A stretch of 64,000 bases of DNA from Polaribacter septentrionalilitoris (GTDB taxonomy: Bacteria > Bacteroidota > Bacteroidia > Flavobacteriales > Flavobacteriaceae), in assembly GCF_009832745.1 (NCBI RefSeq), contig NZ_VRMJ01000042.1:62001-126000 (forward strand), written 5' to 3'. Of this stretch, positions 51,451 to 60,657 are shown piece after piece. A program made the position numbers and the translations under genes. The notes beneath the pieces are model-generated. The model did not search any database. It worked only from the letters and a program-made list of their open reading frames with translations, and was not told where the DNA came from. Each line of letters begins with the position of its first letter. The first letter of the stretch is position 1.

Positions 51451-53856
51451 ATGGCAAGAAGAATTAAAAAAGTAGCAATAGTTGGCTCTGGAATTATGGG
51501 AAGCGGAATTGCATGTCATTTCGCAAATATTGGTGTTGAAGTTCTTTTATTGGATATTGTTCCAAGAGAATTAAACGACAAAGAGAAAGCCAAAGGACTC
51601 ACATTAGAAGACAAAGTTGTACGTAATCGTTTGGTAAATGATGCGCTTACAGCTTCCCTTAAATCCAAACCTTCGCCAATTTACAATCAAAAATTTGCAA
51701 GTAGAATTACTACTGGTAATTTAGAAGATGATATTGCAAAAGTTGCAGATGTAGATTGGATTATGGAGGTTGTGGTGGAAAGACTAGACATCAAAAAAAC
51801 AGTTTTTGAAAAACTAGAAAAACACAGAACTCCTGGTACCATTATTTCTTCTAACACTTCTGGTATTCCAATTAAATTTATGAATGAAGGAAGAAGCGAA
51901 GATTTCCAAAAGCATTTTGCTGTAACACACTTTTTTAACCCTCCAAGATATTTAAAACTTTTTGAGGTAGTTCCTGGACCAGATTGTAAACAAGAGGTTA
52001 CAGATTTCTTAATGATGTATGGTGAAAAGTTTTTAGGAAAAACATCGGTTTTAGCTAAAGACACACCTGCGTTTATTGGAAATAGAATTGGAATTTTCGG
52101 AATTCAATCGCTATTTCATCAAGTAAAAGAATTAGGTTTAACTGTAGAAGAAGTTGATAAATTAACTGGACCTGTAATTGGTAGACCAAAATCGGCAACT
52201 TTTAGAACTGTGGATGTGGTTGGTTTAGATACGTTGGCACATGTTGCTAATGGTATTTATGAAAACTGTCCAGATGATGAAGCGCATGAATTGTTTAAAC
52301 TGCCAGATTTCATCAACACAATGATGGAAAACAAATGGTTAGGTAGCAAAACAGGGCAAGGTTTTTACAAAAAAGTTAAAAATGATGCTGGTAAAAGTGA
52401 AATTCTAACTTTAGATTTAGACACATTAGAATATCGTTCTAAAAAACGTGCAAAATTTGCAACTTTAGAACTAACAAAAACTATAGACAAACCTATTGAT
52501 CGTTTTAAAATTTTAGTAGGTGGTAAAGACAAAGCAGGCGAATTCTACAGAAAGAATTTTGCAGCAATGTTTGCCTATGTGCAAAATAGAATTCCAGAAA
52601 TTTCTGACGAATTATATAAAATTGATGATGCCATGAAAGCTGGTTTTGGATGGGAAAATGGTCCATTTGAAATTTGGGATGCTGTTGGTGTAGAAAAAGG
52701 AATCGAATTAATGAAAGCTGAAGGAAAAGAACCTGCAACTTGGGTAACAGAAATGTTAGCTACTGGTTCTAAATCTTTTTATTCTGTAAAAGAAGGTGCT
52801 ACTTATTATTATGATATCCCTTCTAAATCTCAAACTAAAAAACCAGGTCAAGATGGTTTTATCATTTTAGATAATATTAGAAAATCGAATGAGGTTTTCA
52901 AAAACTCTGGTGTTGTTATAGAAGATATTGGAGATGGAATTTTAAATGTAGAATTTCAATCTAAAATGAATACTATTGGTGGTGATGTTTTAGCAGGAAT
53001 CAACAAAGGTATTGATTTGGCAGAAAAAGATTTTCAAGGATTGGTGGTTGGTAACCAAGCAGCAAACTTTTCTGTTGGTGCCAATATTGGTATGATTTTT
53101 ATGATGGCTGTAGAGCAAGAATATGATGAGTTGAATTATGCCATTAAATATTTCCAAGACACAATGATGCGTATGCGTTATTCATCAATACCAACAATTT
53201 CTGCTCCTCATGGAATGGCTTTAGGTGGTGGTTGCGAAATTTCTTTACACGCAGATAAAGTGGTTGCAGCAGCAGAAACCTATATGGGCTTAGTAGAATT
53301 TGGCGTTGGTGTAATTCCTGGTGGTGGTGGTTCTAAAGAAATGGCATTAAGAGCATCAGATTCTTTTAATAAAGGTGATGTTGAGCTAAATATATTACAA
53401 GAAAACTTTTTAACTATTGGTATGGCAAAAGTATCTACTTCTGGTTACGAAGCTTTCGATTTGGGATTATTGCAAAAAGGAAAAGATGTAATTGTTGTTA
53501 ATAAAGACAGACAAATTGCAACCGCAAAAGCACATGCAAAATTAATGGCAGAAAGTGGGTATACACAACCTGTAAAACGTAAAGATGTAAAAGTATTAGG
53601 TAAACAAGCCTTAGGTATGTTCTTAGTGGGTACAGATTCTATGGAACATTCTAAATACATTTCTGAGCACGATCAAAAAATAGCCAATAAGCTTGCTTAT
53701 GTAATGGCTGGTGGCGATTTATCTGAACCAACCATGGTAACTGAACAATATTTATTGGATTTAGAAAGAGAAGCATTTTTATCATTATGTACAGAGCGTA
53801 AAACCTTAGAACGTATTCAGCATATGTTAAAAACTGGTAAACCGTTGAGAAACTAA
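51451..53856 (+). CDS. fadN: 3-hydroxyacyl-CoA dehydrogenase / enoyl-CoA hydratase (FadN-like)
   Basis: The 801-residue bifunctional enzyme carries the dehydrogenase first and the hydratase last, the order of Bacillus FadN. The Rossmann loop is KVAIVGSGIMGSGIACHFAN. The dehydrogenase catalytic region is HFAVTHFFNPPRYLKLFEVV and DTPAFIGNRIG. The crotonase half contains PHGMALGGGCEISLHADK and FGVGVIPGGGGSKEM. It performs the second and third steps of beta-oxidation. It is the first enzyme gene after the MarR regulator. A 495-base interval with an inserted four-helix-bundle gene separates it from fadA. Confidence 0.93.
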   Translation: MARRIKKVAIVGSGIMGSGIACHFANIGVEVLLLDIVPRELNDKEKAKGLTLEDKVVRNRLVNDALTASLKSKPSPIYNQKFASRITTGNLEDDIAKVADVDWIMEVVVERLDIKKTVFEKLEKHRTPGTIISSNTSGIPIKFMNEGRSEDFQKHFAVTHFFNPPRYLKLFEVVPGPDCKQEVTDFLMMYGEKFLGKTSVLAKDTPAFIGNRIGIFGIQSLFHQVKELGLTVEEVDKLTGPVIGRPKSATFRTVDVVGLDTLAHVANGIYENCPDDEAHELFKLPDFINTMMENKWLGSKTGQGFYKKVKNDAGKSEILTLDLDTLEYRSKKRAKFATLELTKTIDKPIDRFKILVGGKDKAGEFYRKNFAAMFAYVQNRIPEISDELYKIDDAMKAGFGWENGPFEIWDAVGVEKGIELMKAEGKEPATWVTEMLATGSKSFYSVKEGATYYYDIPSKSQTKKPGQDGFIILDNIRKSNEVFKNSGVVIEDIGDGILNVEFQSKMNTIGGDVLAGINKGIDLAEKDFQGLVVGNQAANFSVGANIGMIFMMAVEQEYDELNYAIKYFQDTMMRMRYSSIPTISAPHGMALGGGCEISLHADKVVAAAETYMGLVEFGVGVIPGGGGSKEMALRASDSFNKGDVELNILQENFLTIGMAKVSTSGYEAFDLGLLQKGKDVIVVNKDRQIATAKAHAKLMAESGYTQPVKRKDVKVLGKQALGMFLVGTDSMEHSKYISEHDQKIANKLAYVMAGGDLSEPTMVTEQYLLDLEREAFLSLCTERKTLERIQHMLKTGKPLRN

Positions 53857-53881
53857 ATAAAAGAGTATAGAGTAGACAGAA

Positions 53882-53940
53882 TTAAGTATTAAGATTCTTA
53901 TAAAAAATAAATAGTTAATTCTAAAAATCTTAATACTTAA
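53882..53940. repeat. inverted repeat at the left edge of the inserted cassette
   Basis: TTAAGTATTAAGATT (53882-53896) and AATCTTAATACTTAA (53926-53940) are perfect 15-bp complements separated by 29 bases, between the fadN stop and the four-helix-bundle gene. Confidence 0.75.
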
Positions 53941-53958
53941 TACTAACAATCTTAATAC
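53937..53958. repeat. left direct repeat of the four-helix-bundle cassette
   Basis: TTAATACTAACAATCTTAATAC differs by one inserted base from the 21-base copy at 54328-54348. The shared AATCTTAATAC core also occurs at 53926-53936. Confidence 0.75.
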
Positions 53959-53967
53959 CTAAATAGA

Positions 53968-54324
53968 ATGCACAGATTCGAAGATTTAAAAATATGGCAA
54001 AAAGCAATGGATATAACTGAAAAATGTTACATCGCTACCGAAAATTTTCCAAAGGAAGAAAAATACGGTTTAACGTCACAACTTAGAAGAAGTGCTGTGT
54101 CAATTCCTTCAAATATTTCAGAAGGAGCAGGTAGAAATACAAATGGAGAATTTAGACAGTTTTTAGGAATTGCAAATGGTTCTTCTTATGAATTATTAAC
54201 ACAATTATATTTATCAAAAAGATTAAATTTAATTAATGAAGAAAATGTAAGACCTATTATAAATGAAGTACTTGAAGTTACGAGAATGAATTTTTCTCTT
54301 CAAAAATCACTTACTAAGTCTTAA
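53968..54324 (+). CDS. four-helix-bundle protein, 23S rRNA intervening-sequence (S23/IVP) family
   Basis: The 118-residue protein matches the four-helix-bundle family first seen in 23S rRNA intervening sequences and related to the Avd proteins of diversity-generating retroelements. It has MHRFEDLKIWQKAMDITEKC at the start, EKYGLTSQLRRSAVSIPSNI in the middle and EGAGRNTNGEFRQFLGIANG, all signature segments. The function of free-standing members is unknown; Avd members bind RNA. It interrupts the fad operon between fadN and fadA, in the same orientation, and is flanked by near-identical 21-22 base direct repeats and an inverted repeat. This layout suggests an inserted or mobilised cassette. There is no reverse transcriptase in the window. 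Confidence 0.9.
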   Translation: MHRFEDLKIWQKAMDITEKCYIATENFPKEEKYGLTSQLRRSAVSIPSNISEGAGRNTNGEFRQFLGIANGSSYELLTQLYLSKRLNLINEENVRPIINEVLEVTRMNFSLQKSLTKS

Positions 54325-54327
54325 TTC

Positions 54328-54348
54328 TTAATACTAAAATCTTAATAC
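54328..54348. repeat. right direct repeat of the four-helix-bundle cassette
   Basis: TTAATACTAAAATCTTAATAC repeats the 53937-53958 sequence in the same orientation and ends 3 bases before the fadA ATG, in the place of its ribosome-binding region. Confidence 0.75.
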
Positions 54349-54351
54349 ATT

Positions 54352-55545
54352 ATGAGCAAACAAGCTTACATAGTAAAAGCATACAGAACTGCAGTTGGTA
54401 AGGCTCCAAAAGGTGTTTTCCGTTTTAAGCGTGCAGATGAGTTGGGTGCAGAAACCATTCAACATATGATGAAAGAATTACCAAATTTAGACGTAAAACG
54501 TATAGATGATGTAATTGTTGGTAACGCAATGCCAGAAGGTTCACAAGGATTAAACATGGCGCGTTTTATTTCTTTAATAGGGTTAAATTCTGTGGATGTT
54601 CCTGGAGTAACTGTAAACCGTTTTTGTTCTTCTGGATTAGAAACGATTGCCATGGCTGCTGCTAAAATTAATGCAGGAATGGCAAGTTGTATCATTGCAG
54701 GTGGTTCAGAAAGTATGAGCTCTGTACCTATGACAGGTTTTAAACCAGAATTAAACTACGACACTATTAAAGATGGACATGCAGATTATTATTGGGGAAT
54801 GGGAAATACTGCAGAAGCAGTTGCTAATCAATTTAAAGTTTCTAGAGAAGACCAAGATGAATTTGCGTATAATTCTCACATGAAAGCTTTAAAAGCACAG
54901 GCAGAAAATCGTTTTCAAGATCAAATTGTTCCTATTGAAGTAGAACAAACTTACTTAGATGAAAATGGCAAAAAAGCAACTAAAAAATATACAGTTACTA
55001 AAGATGAAGGCCCAAGAGCAGGGACATCTACGGCTGTTTTAAATAAATTAAGACCTGTTTTTGCTGCTAATGGAAGTGTTACTGCAGGTAATTCATCACA
55101 AATGAGTGATGGTGCTGCTTTTGTAATGGTGATGAGCGAAGAAATGGTAAAAGAATTAAATATAGAGCCTATTGCTAGAGTTGTAAATTATGCTGCTGCT
55201 GGTGTAGAACCTAGAATTATGGGTATTGGTCCTGTAGCTGCAATTCCGAAAGCTTTAAAACAAGCTGGTTTGCAACAAAAAGATATTGAATTAATAGAAT
55301 TGAATGAAGCTTTTGCATCACAATCTTTAGCTGTTATGCGCGAATTAGACTTGAATCAAGACATTGTAAATGTAAACGGTGGTGCAATTGCATTAGGACA
55401 TCCTTTAGGTTGTACAGGTGCAAAACTATCTGTGCAATTATTTGATGAAATGCGCAAACGTAGTATGAAAAATAAATACGGAATGGTAACGATGTGTGTT
55501 GGAACAGGTCAAGGTGCTGCAGGAATATTCGAATTTTTAAATTAA
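54352..55545 (+). CDS. fadA: acetyl-CoA C-acyltransferase (3-ketoacyl-CoA thiolase)
   Basis: The 397-residue thiolase cleaves 3-ketoacyl-CoA with CoA in the last beta-oxidation step. The nucleophilic cysteine is in VNRFCSSGLETIAMAAAKI. The remaining sites are ELNEAFASQSLAVMREL, NGGAIALGHPLGCTGAKLS and MVTMCVGTGQGAAG. It forms the trifunctional module with FadN; the two genes are normally adjacent but here stand 495 bases apart because of the inserted cassette. Its start codon directly follows the right repeat. Confidence 0.94.
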   Translation: MSKQAYIVKAYRTAVGKAPKGVFRFKRADELGAETIQHMMKELPNLDVKRIDDVIVGNAMPEGSQGLNMARFISLIGLNSVDVPGVTVNRFCSSGLETIAMAAAKINAGMASCIIAGGSESMSSVPMTGFKPELNYDTIKDGHADYYWGMGNTAEAVANQFKVSREDQDEFAYNSHMKALKAQAENRFQDQIVPIEVEQTYLDENGKKATKKYTVTKDEGPRAGTSTAVLNKLRPVFAANGSVTAGNSSQMSDGAAFVMVMSEEMVKELNIEPIARVVNYAAAGVEPRIMGIGPVAAIPKALKQAGLQQKDIELIELNEAFASQSLAVMRELDLNQDIVNVNGGAIALGHPLGCTGAKLSVQLFDEMRKRSMKNKYGMVTMCVGTGQGAAGIFEFLN

Positions 55546-55570
55546 AAAAACAACATTAAACACTATAAAA

Positions 55571-57382
55571 ATGGAAGCAACAGAGCAAAAAGATATTTTA
55601 AGAGGTGGACAGTTTTTAGTTAAAGAAACAAACTGTGAAGACATTTTTACTCCAGAAGATTTTTCTGAAGAACAACAGATGATGAAGGAAGCTGTGATGG
55701 AATTTAATGACAGAGAAATTATTCCTCATAAAGACAGATTTGAAGCAAAAGATTATGCACTTACTGAAGAAGTAATGCGTAAAGCTGGTGAGTTAGGTTT
55801 CTTAGGTGTTGCTGTACCTGAAGCATACGATGGTTTAGGAATGGGGTTTGTTTCTACAGTTTTAACTTGTGATTACATTTCAAGCGGAACAGGTTCTTTT
55901 AGTACTGCTTTTGGTGCACATACAGGTATTGGTACAATGCCAATTACACTTTATGGAACTGAAGAGCAAAAACAAAAATATGTGCCCAAATTAGCCACTG
56001 GTGAGTGGTTTGGAGCTTATTGTTTAACAGAACCTGGTGCTGGTTCTGATGCAAATTCTGGAAAAACTACCGCAGAATTGTCTGAAGATGGAAAATCTTA
56101 TAAAATTAACGGACAAAAAATGTGGATTTCAAACGCAGGTTTTTGTCGTTTAATGATAGTTTTTGCTCGTATTGAAAATGATAAAAACATTACAGGTTTT
56201 ATTGTAGAATATGACAAAGAAAATGCAAACGGAATTACTTTAGGAGAAGAAGAACATAAATTAGGTATTAGAGCATCATCTACAAGACAAGTGTTTTTTA
56301 ACGATACTGTTGTTCCTGCAGAAAACATGTTAGCAGGTCGTGGAGAAGGTTTTAAAATAGCTATGAATGCACTAAATGTTGGTCGTATTAAATTAGCAGC
56401 AGCTTGTTTAGATTCGCAACGAAGAATTGTTTCTCATGCAGTAAATTACGCAAATGAACGTAAACAATTTAAAACTCCAATTTCAGATTTTGGTGCCATA
56501 AAAGTAAAGTTAGCAGAAATGGCAACCAGCACTTATGTTGGTGAATCTGCAACCTATAGAGCTTCTAAAAATATTGAAGATAGAATTGCTTTAAGAATTG
56601 CTGCAGGTAACTCTCATCAAGAAGCAGAATTAAAAGGTGTAGAAGAATATGCTATAGAATGTTCTATTTTAAAAGTAGCCGTTTCTGAAGATGTACAAAA
56701 TTGTGCAGATGAAGGAATTCAAATTTTTGGAGGTATGGGATTCTCTGAAGAAACACCCATGGAATCTGCTTGGAGAGATGCAAGAATAGCACGTATTTAT
56801 GAAGGAACAAATGAGATTAACAGAATGCTTTCTATTGGAATGTTAATAAAAAAAGCAATGAAAGGTCATGTTGATTTATTAGGCCCTGCAACAGAAGTTG
56901 CAGAAAGTTTAATGGGGATTCCTTCTTTTGAAACTCCTGATTTTTCAGAATTGTTTTCTGAAGAAAAAGTAATGATTGCTAAATTAAAAAAGACATTTTT
57001 AATGGTTGCTGGTGCTGCACTTCAAAAATATGGCCAAGAAATTGAAAATCATCAACAATTATTACTAGCAGCTTCAGATATATTAATTGAAATTTATATG
57101 GCTGAATCTGCAATTTTGAGAACAGAGAAAAATGCAAAACGTTTTGGAGAAGAATCTCAATCTGTACAAATTGCAATGTCTAAATTATATTTATATCATG
57201 CTGTTGATACCATTGAAGAAAAAGGTAAAGAAAGTATTATTTCTTTTGCTGAAGGAGATGAACAACGTATGATGTTAATGGGATTAAAGCGTTTTACAAA
57301 ATATGCAAATTATCCTGACATAGTTGACTTACGTAATGAAATAGCAGAAAAAGTAAAAGCAGAAAATAAATACTGCTTTTAA
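55571..57382 (+). CDS. acyl-CoA dehydrogenase with C-terminal extension (VLCAD-like)
   Basis: The 603-residue flavoenzyme does the first step of beta-oxidation. The N-terminal helical domain starts near residue 30. FGAYCLTEPGAGSDANSGKT and KMWISNAGFCRLMIVFARI are the flavin-binding segments, and the catalytic glutamate is in ARIYEGTNEINRML. After about residue 440 it has an extra helical domain of about 160 residues, as in very-long-chain acyl-CoA dehydrogenases. It is the last gene of the fad operon, 25 bases after fadA; a hairpin repeat and a terminator follow. Confidence 0.92.
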   Translation: MEATEQKDILRGGQFLVKETNCEDIFTPEDFSEEQQMMKEAVMEFNDREIIPHKDRFEAKDYALTEEVMRKAGELGFLGVAVPEAYDGLGMGFVSTVLTCDYISSGTGSFSTAFGAHTGIGTMPITLYGTEEQKQKYVPKLATGEWFGAYCLTEPGAGSDANSGKTTAELSEDGKSYKINGQKMWISNAGFCRLMIVFARIENDKNITGFIVEYDKENANGITLGEEEHKLGIRASSTRQVFFNDTVVPAENMLAGRGEGFKIAMNALNVGRIKLAAACLDSQRRIVSHAVNYANERKQFKTPISDFGAIKVKLAEMATSTYVGESATYRASKNIEDRIALRIAAGNSHQEAELKGVEEYAIECSILKVAVSEDVQNCADEGIQIFGGMGFSEETPMESAWRDARIARIYEGTNEINRMLSIGMLIKKAMKGHVDLLGPATEVAESLMGIPSFETPDFSELFSEEKVMIAKLKKTFLMVAGAALQKYGQEIENHQQLLLAASDILIEIYMAESAILRTEKNAKRFGEESQSVQIAMSKLYLYHAVDTIEEKGKESIISFAEGDEQRMMLMGLKRFTKYANYPDIVDLRNEIAEKVKAENKYCF

Positions 57383-57393
57383 AAAACTCTTGA

Positions 57394-57442
57394 TGTCAAA
57401 TTGAGTTTGTTGTATTCTAAAATTCTTCAAACTCAACTGACA
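57394..57442. repeat. REP-like hairpin after the fad operon
   Basis: TGTCA-AA-TTGAGTTTG (57394-57409) pairs with CAAACTCAA-C-TGACA (57428-57442) over 14 bp with a small internal loop. TGTCAxTTGAGTTTG-like intergenic hairpins are frequent in flavobacterial genomes in my experience; only one copy is here. Confidence 0.45.
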
Positions 57443-57504
57443 ACCAGAGTACATAAAAATTAATTTAAAGCTTCAAGTTTTAGGTTATGGTTAGTTGTTT
57501 GTTT

Positions 57505-57535
57505 AAAAGACCATCTTTATTGATGGTCTTTTTTT
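57505..57535 (+). terminator. terminator of the fad operon
   Basis: AAAAGACCATC (57505-57515) / GATGGTCTTTT (57522-57532) with a 6-base loop and a T run. Confidence 0.88.
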
Positions 57536-57619
57536 GTATTAAATTGATGTTAATTGCATGTATTTGAATTCACATTGATTTTGTTTTATTGTAAATTAGT
57601 GCTTTCTAAACTATTAAAA

Positions 57620-58537
57620 ATGAAACGAATGTTATTTTCATATACTCCATTAGTATTTAGTTTTTTGTTCTTATTTTGCTCAAATCCTGAAGTAAAAAAA
57701 GAATCATCAATAACTTCTAAAACAATAAAATCTAATCCTACTGAAAAGCATCCAAAGTTTAACGACTATTGGTATGCAGGAAAAGCAGAAATAACTTCGT
57801 ACAAACTATCACAAGTTAGATATGGAGAGATTCATGAAGGTACTGCTGTTAATATTTATGTTACAGAGGATTTCTTACCAAAGAAGCAAGTGAAAGCGGA
57901 TACTCAAAATGACAAAAATATTCCTATTTTAAAACTGAATAGTACAAAAAAATTCACCACTGGTATCTATCCTTATTCATTAATGACAAGTACCTTCTCA
58001 CCTATTAACACAAAAGAAAATGCCATTAAAATTTCTTTTTCTGCACAAGAATGGTGTGGAAATACTTTTGTGCAATTGAATAATAAAACCAATTATCAAA
58101 TTGATTTTCATTCGTATTTTGAAAGTAATTCCGATAGAAAGTTAACACTTAAAAAACATCCGTTAGAAAATCATTTTTGGAATCAACTTCGAATTGATCC
58201 TAAGAATATTAAAAAAGGAAGATACAAAGTAATTCCATCAATGGAGTTTTTAGCATTACATCATCAAAAAATTAAAGCTTATGATGCTGAAGTTAATCTC
58301 GTAGAAAAAGGAAAATTTCAATACTTTTCAGTCTATTATCCTACTTTAAAAAGAAAACTTACCATCAAACTAACCAAATATTTCCCTTATACTATTGAGA
58401 GTTGGGAAGAAAGCATCAATAGTCGTGGAAAAAAATTAATTACTAAAGCAGCAAAAATAAAAACCATACAATCTGCTTATTGGGCTAAAAATGGTGCTGC
58501 AGATGTTGAAGAACGAAAAGAATTAGGTTTGGATTAA
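57620..58537 (+). CDS. conserved flavobacterial lipoprotein (sometimes mislabelled septum formation inhibitor Maf)
   Basis: The 305-residue protein from the ATG at 57620 has a lipoprotein signal (FLFLFC-SNPE). It contains FNDYWYAGKAEITSYKLSQV, RYGEIHEGTAVNIYVTEDFL and SAQEWCGNTFVQLN. I recall this family in flavobacteria under the name septum formation inhibitor Maf, but it shows no Maf nucleotide pyrophosphatase motif and is secreted, so that name is wrong. The earlier in-frame ATG at 57554 would add 22 residues before the signal and is unlikely. The function is unknown. The M28 peptidase starts 31 bases later, so they may be one unit. Confidence 0.78.
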   Translation: MKRMLFSYTPLVFSFLFLFCSNPEVKKESSITSKTIKSNPTEKHPKFNDYWYAGKAEITSYKLSQVRYGEIHEGTAVNIYVTEDFLPKKQVKADTQNDKNIPILKLNSTKKFTTGIYPYSLMTSTFSPINTKENAIKISFSAQEWCGNTFVQLNNKTNYQIDFHSYFESNSDRKLTLKKHPLENHFWNQLRIDPKNIKKGRYKVIPSMEFLALHHQKIKAYDAEVNLVEKGKFQYFSVYYPTLKRKLTIKLTKYFPYTIESWEESINSRGKKLITKAAKIKTIQSAYWAKNGAADVEERKELGLD

Positions 58538-58568
58538 TTTTTCTAATTTGGCAATAAATATCGCTACT

Positions 58569-59528
58569 ATGAAACAAAACCTATTTTACCTACTTAGTAT
58601 ATCAATACTTGTCTTTGGCTGTCAGTCAAAAAAAACAATTCAGATTGATAAAAAAGCATTGTTAAATAACATCAAAATTCTTTCTCATGACTCGTTAGAA
58701 GGTCGTGGTTTTTCGAAAAAAGGAAATTATAAAGCACAAACATTTATTTCAAACCAATTTGATAAAATAGGTTTAGAAAAAGTACAAAATGATGATTTTA
58801 TTCAGAAGTTTCCCTATACTTTTTCTGGTAAACGAAGACAACGAATGTTTCCAATAGAAAATACAAATGAAGATTTTTCTAATGTCCCAGATACTATTGT
58901 TTATGGGGGAAATGTGATTGGAAAAATAGCTGGGAAATCAAACAAAACAATTGTAGTTTCTGGTCATTTAGATCATCTAGGCATTAGAAATGGAAAAATT
59001 TACAATGGTGCAGATGATGATGCTTCAGGAACAGCAGCATTGTTTACTATTGCTAAATATTTTAAAAAACACAAACCCAAACACACCTTAGTTTTTGCTG
59101 CTGTAGATGCAGAAGAAATTGGTTCTTTGGGTGCTGATTATTGGCTGAAAAATTATCCTAATAAAAAAGACATTGTTTTAAATGTAAATATGGATATGAT
59201 TGCTCACAATGATAGTAACGAATTGTATGCTTGTGGAACGTATCATTATCCTCTGTTAAAAGCACCTTTGCAAAAAAACACATCTACCATTCGTTTGTTA
59301 TTTGGTCATGATAATCCTAATGACAAAACTAAAGATGACTGGACATTTTCTTCTGATCATAGAATTTTTCATAAAGAAAAAATACCATTCATCTATTTTG
59401 GAGTTGAAGATCACAAAGATTATCACAAACCCACTGATACTTTTGAGAATATTAATCAAGAGTTTTATGCTGAGTCAGTAAAATTGATTATTGAAGCTAT
59501 TGAGAATTTAGATAGTTCTTTAAAATAA
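58569..59528 (+). CDS. M28 family zinc aminopeptidase, lipoprotein
   Basis: The 319-residue protein has a lipobox (LVFGC-QSKK) and the M28 di-zinc fold. Metal ligands are visible in VVSGHLDHLG (His and Asp), GADDDASGTAALF (Asp), DAEEIGSLGADYW (catalytic Glu and ligand Glu), NMDMIAH (Asp) and the last His in KDYHKPTDTF. It should release N-terminal amino acids from peptides at the periplasmic side. I use the ATG at 58569; the one at 58548 is 21 bases earlier and adds a polar lead before the signal peptide. A terminator follows. Confidence 0.9.
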   Translation: MKQNLFYLLSISILVFGCQSKKTIQIDKKALLNNIKILSHDSLEGRGFSKKGNYKAQTFISNQFDKIGLEKVQNDDFIQKFPYTFSGKRRQRMFPIENTNEDFSNVPDTIVYGGNVIGKIAGKSNKTIVVSGHLDHLGIRNGKIYNGADDDASGTAALFTIAKYFKKHKPKHTLVFAAVDAEEIGSLGADYWLKNYPNKKDIVLNVNMDMIAHNDSNELYACGTYHYPLLKAPLQKNTSTIRLLFGHDNPNDKTKDDWTFSSDHRIFHKEKIPFIYFGVEDHKDYHKPTDTFENINQEFYAESVKLIIEAIENLDSSLK

Positions 59529-59559
59529 AAAGAGATTCCGTTTCTGGAATCTCTTTTTT
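59527..59559. terminator. bidirectional terminator
   Basis: AGAGATTCC (59531-59539) / GGAATCTCT (59546-59554) with a 6-base loop, flanked by an A run and a T run, between the convergent peptidase and trxB genes. Confidence 0.88.
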
Positions 59560-59583
59560 ATTAAACTACAACAGTTGTGCTGC

Positions 59584-60531
59584 TTATTCTAAAGCTCCTA
59601 AGTAACGTTCTGCATCTAAAGCAGCCATACAACCTGTACCTGCAGCAGTTACTGCTTGTCTGTATTCTTTATCTTGGATATCTCCAGCAGCAAAAACTCC
59701 TGGTAAATTTGTTTTTGTAGATTTGCCTTTGGTGATTAAATATCCTGTTTCATCCATATCTAAAACTCCTTTAAACAAGTCAGAATTTGGTTTATGACCA
59801 ATTGCAATAAACACACCTGTTACAGGTATTTCTGCAGTTTCCTTTGTTTGATTATTGATAGCTCTTACACCTGTAACCACATTATCACCTAAAACCTCAT
59901 CAATTTCTGTGTTATACAACACTTCTATATTTTCTGTTTTATTAACTCTGTGTTGCATAGCTTTAGAGGCTCTCATATAATCTTTACGAACCAACATCGT
60001 TACTTTGCTACAAATATTTGCTAAATAGGTTGCTTCTTCTGCAGCAGTATCTCCTGCTCCAACAACCACAACATCTTGTCCTTTATAGAAAAAACCATCG
60101 CAAGTTGCACATGCAGAAACACCACCACCAATTAAACGTTGTTCACTTTCTATACCTAAGTATTTTGCAGTAGCTCCTGTAGATATAATTATAGTTTTTG
60201 CTTCTATGTGTTTAGATTCATCTACAATTATTTTATGAACTCCACCAACTTTATCACTCAAATCTACTTTGGTAACCATTCCAAAACGAACTTCAGTACC
60301 AAAACGCTCTGCTTGATGTTTTAAGTCTTCCATCATTGCAGGTCCATCAGTACCATCTTTATAACCAGGAAAATTATCTACCTCTGTAGTTGTGGTTAAT
60401 TGTCCACCCATTTGCATACCTGTGTACATTACAGGTTTCATATCTGCTCTAGCTGCATAAATTGCTGCAGTATAACCTGCAGGACCAGAACCAATAATTA
60501 AACATTTAATTTTTTCGATATTTTCTGACAT
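59584..60531 (-). CDS. trxB: thioredoxin-disulfide reductase
   Basis: The 315-residue FAD enzyme passes electrons from NADPH to thioredoxin. It has the FAD loop CLIIGSGPAGYTAAIYAARA, the redox pair in SACATCDGFFYKG, the NADPH loop VVVVGAGDTAAEEATYLA and the final AAGDIQDKEYRQAVTAAG. Length is normal. It probably supplies the thioredoxin and peroxiredoxin encoded at 42472-43492. A minus-strand -7 box TAGTTTTG lies at 60557-60564, 26 bases upstream. It is monocistronic. Confidence 0.95.
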   Translation of the reverse strand: MSENIEKIKCLIIGSGPAGYTAAIYAARADMKPVMYTGMQMGGQLTTTTEVDNFPGYKDGTDGPAMMEDLKHQAERFGTEVRFGMVTKVDLSDKVGGVHKIIVDESKHIEAKTIIISTGATAKYLGIESEQRLIGGGVSACATCDGFFYKGQDVVVVGAGDTAAEEATYLANICSKVTMLVRKDYMRASKAMQHRVNKTENIEVLYNTEIDEVLGDNVVTGVRAINNQTKETAEIPVTGVFIAIGHKPNSDLFKGVLDMDETGYLITKGKSTKTNLPGVFAAGDIQDKEYRQAVTAAGTGCMAALDAERYLGALE

Positions 60532-60657
60532 AATTTGATTTGAAAAATTTAGATAACAAAACTATATTTTTAGATTTATTTATCACATATTTTTACATGA
60601 ATAATTATAATTAGTTAATAACAAAAATTTATAGATTGTTTATATTAATGAAAATAT

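Noticed and set aside
51687..52064. A 125-codon minus-strand frame inside fadN
   Set aside because: The fadN frame is continuous and well conserved here; the opposite frame is Ser/Phe-rich with no recognisable motif.
53968..54324. Diversity-generating retroelement built on the Avd-like gene
   Set aside because: There is no reverse transcriptase, template repeat or variable repeat in the window.
53926..54348. CRISPR-like array from repeated AATCTTAATAC units
   Set aside because: Only three irregularly spaced copies occur, two of them 11 bases apart, and a protein-coding gene lies between; there are no cas genes.
57620..58537. Maf septum inhibitor identity for the 305-residue lipoprotein
   Set aside because: It has a lipoprotein signal and none of the Maf nucleotide-binding motifs.
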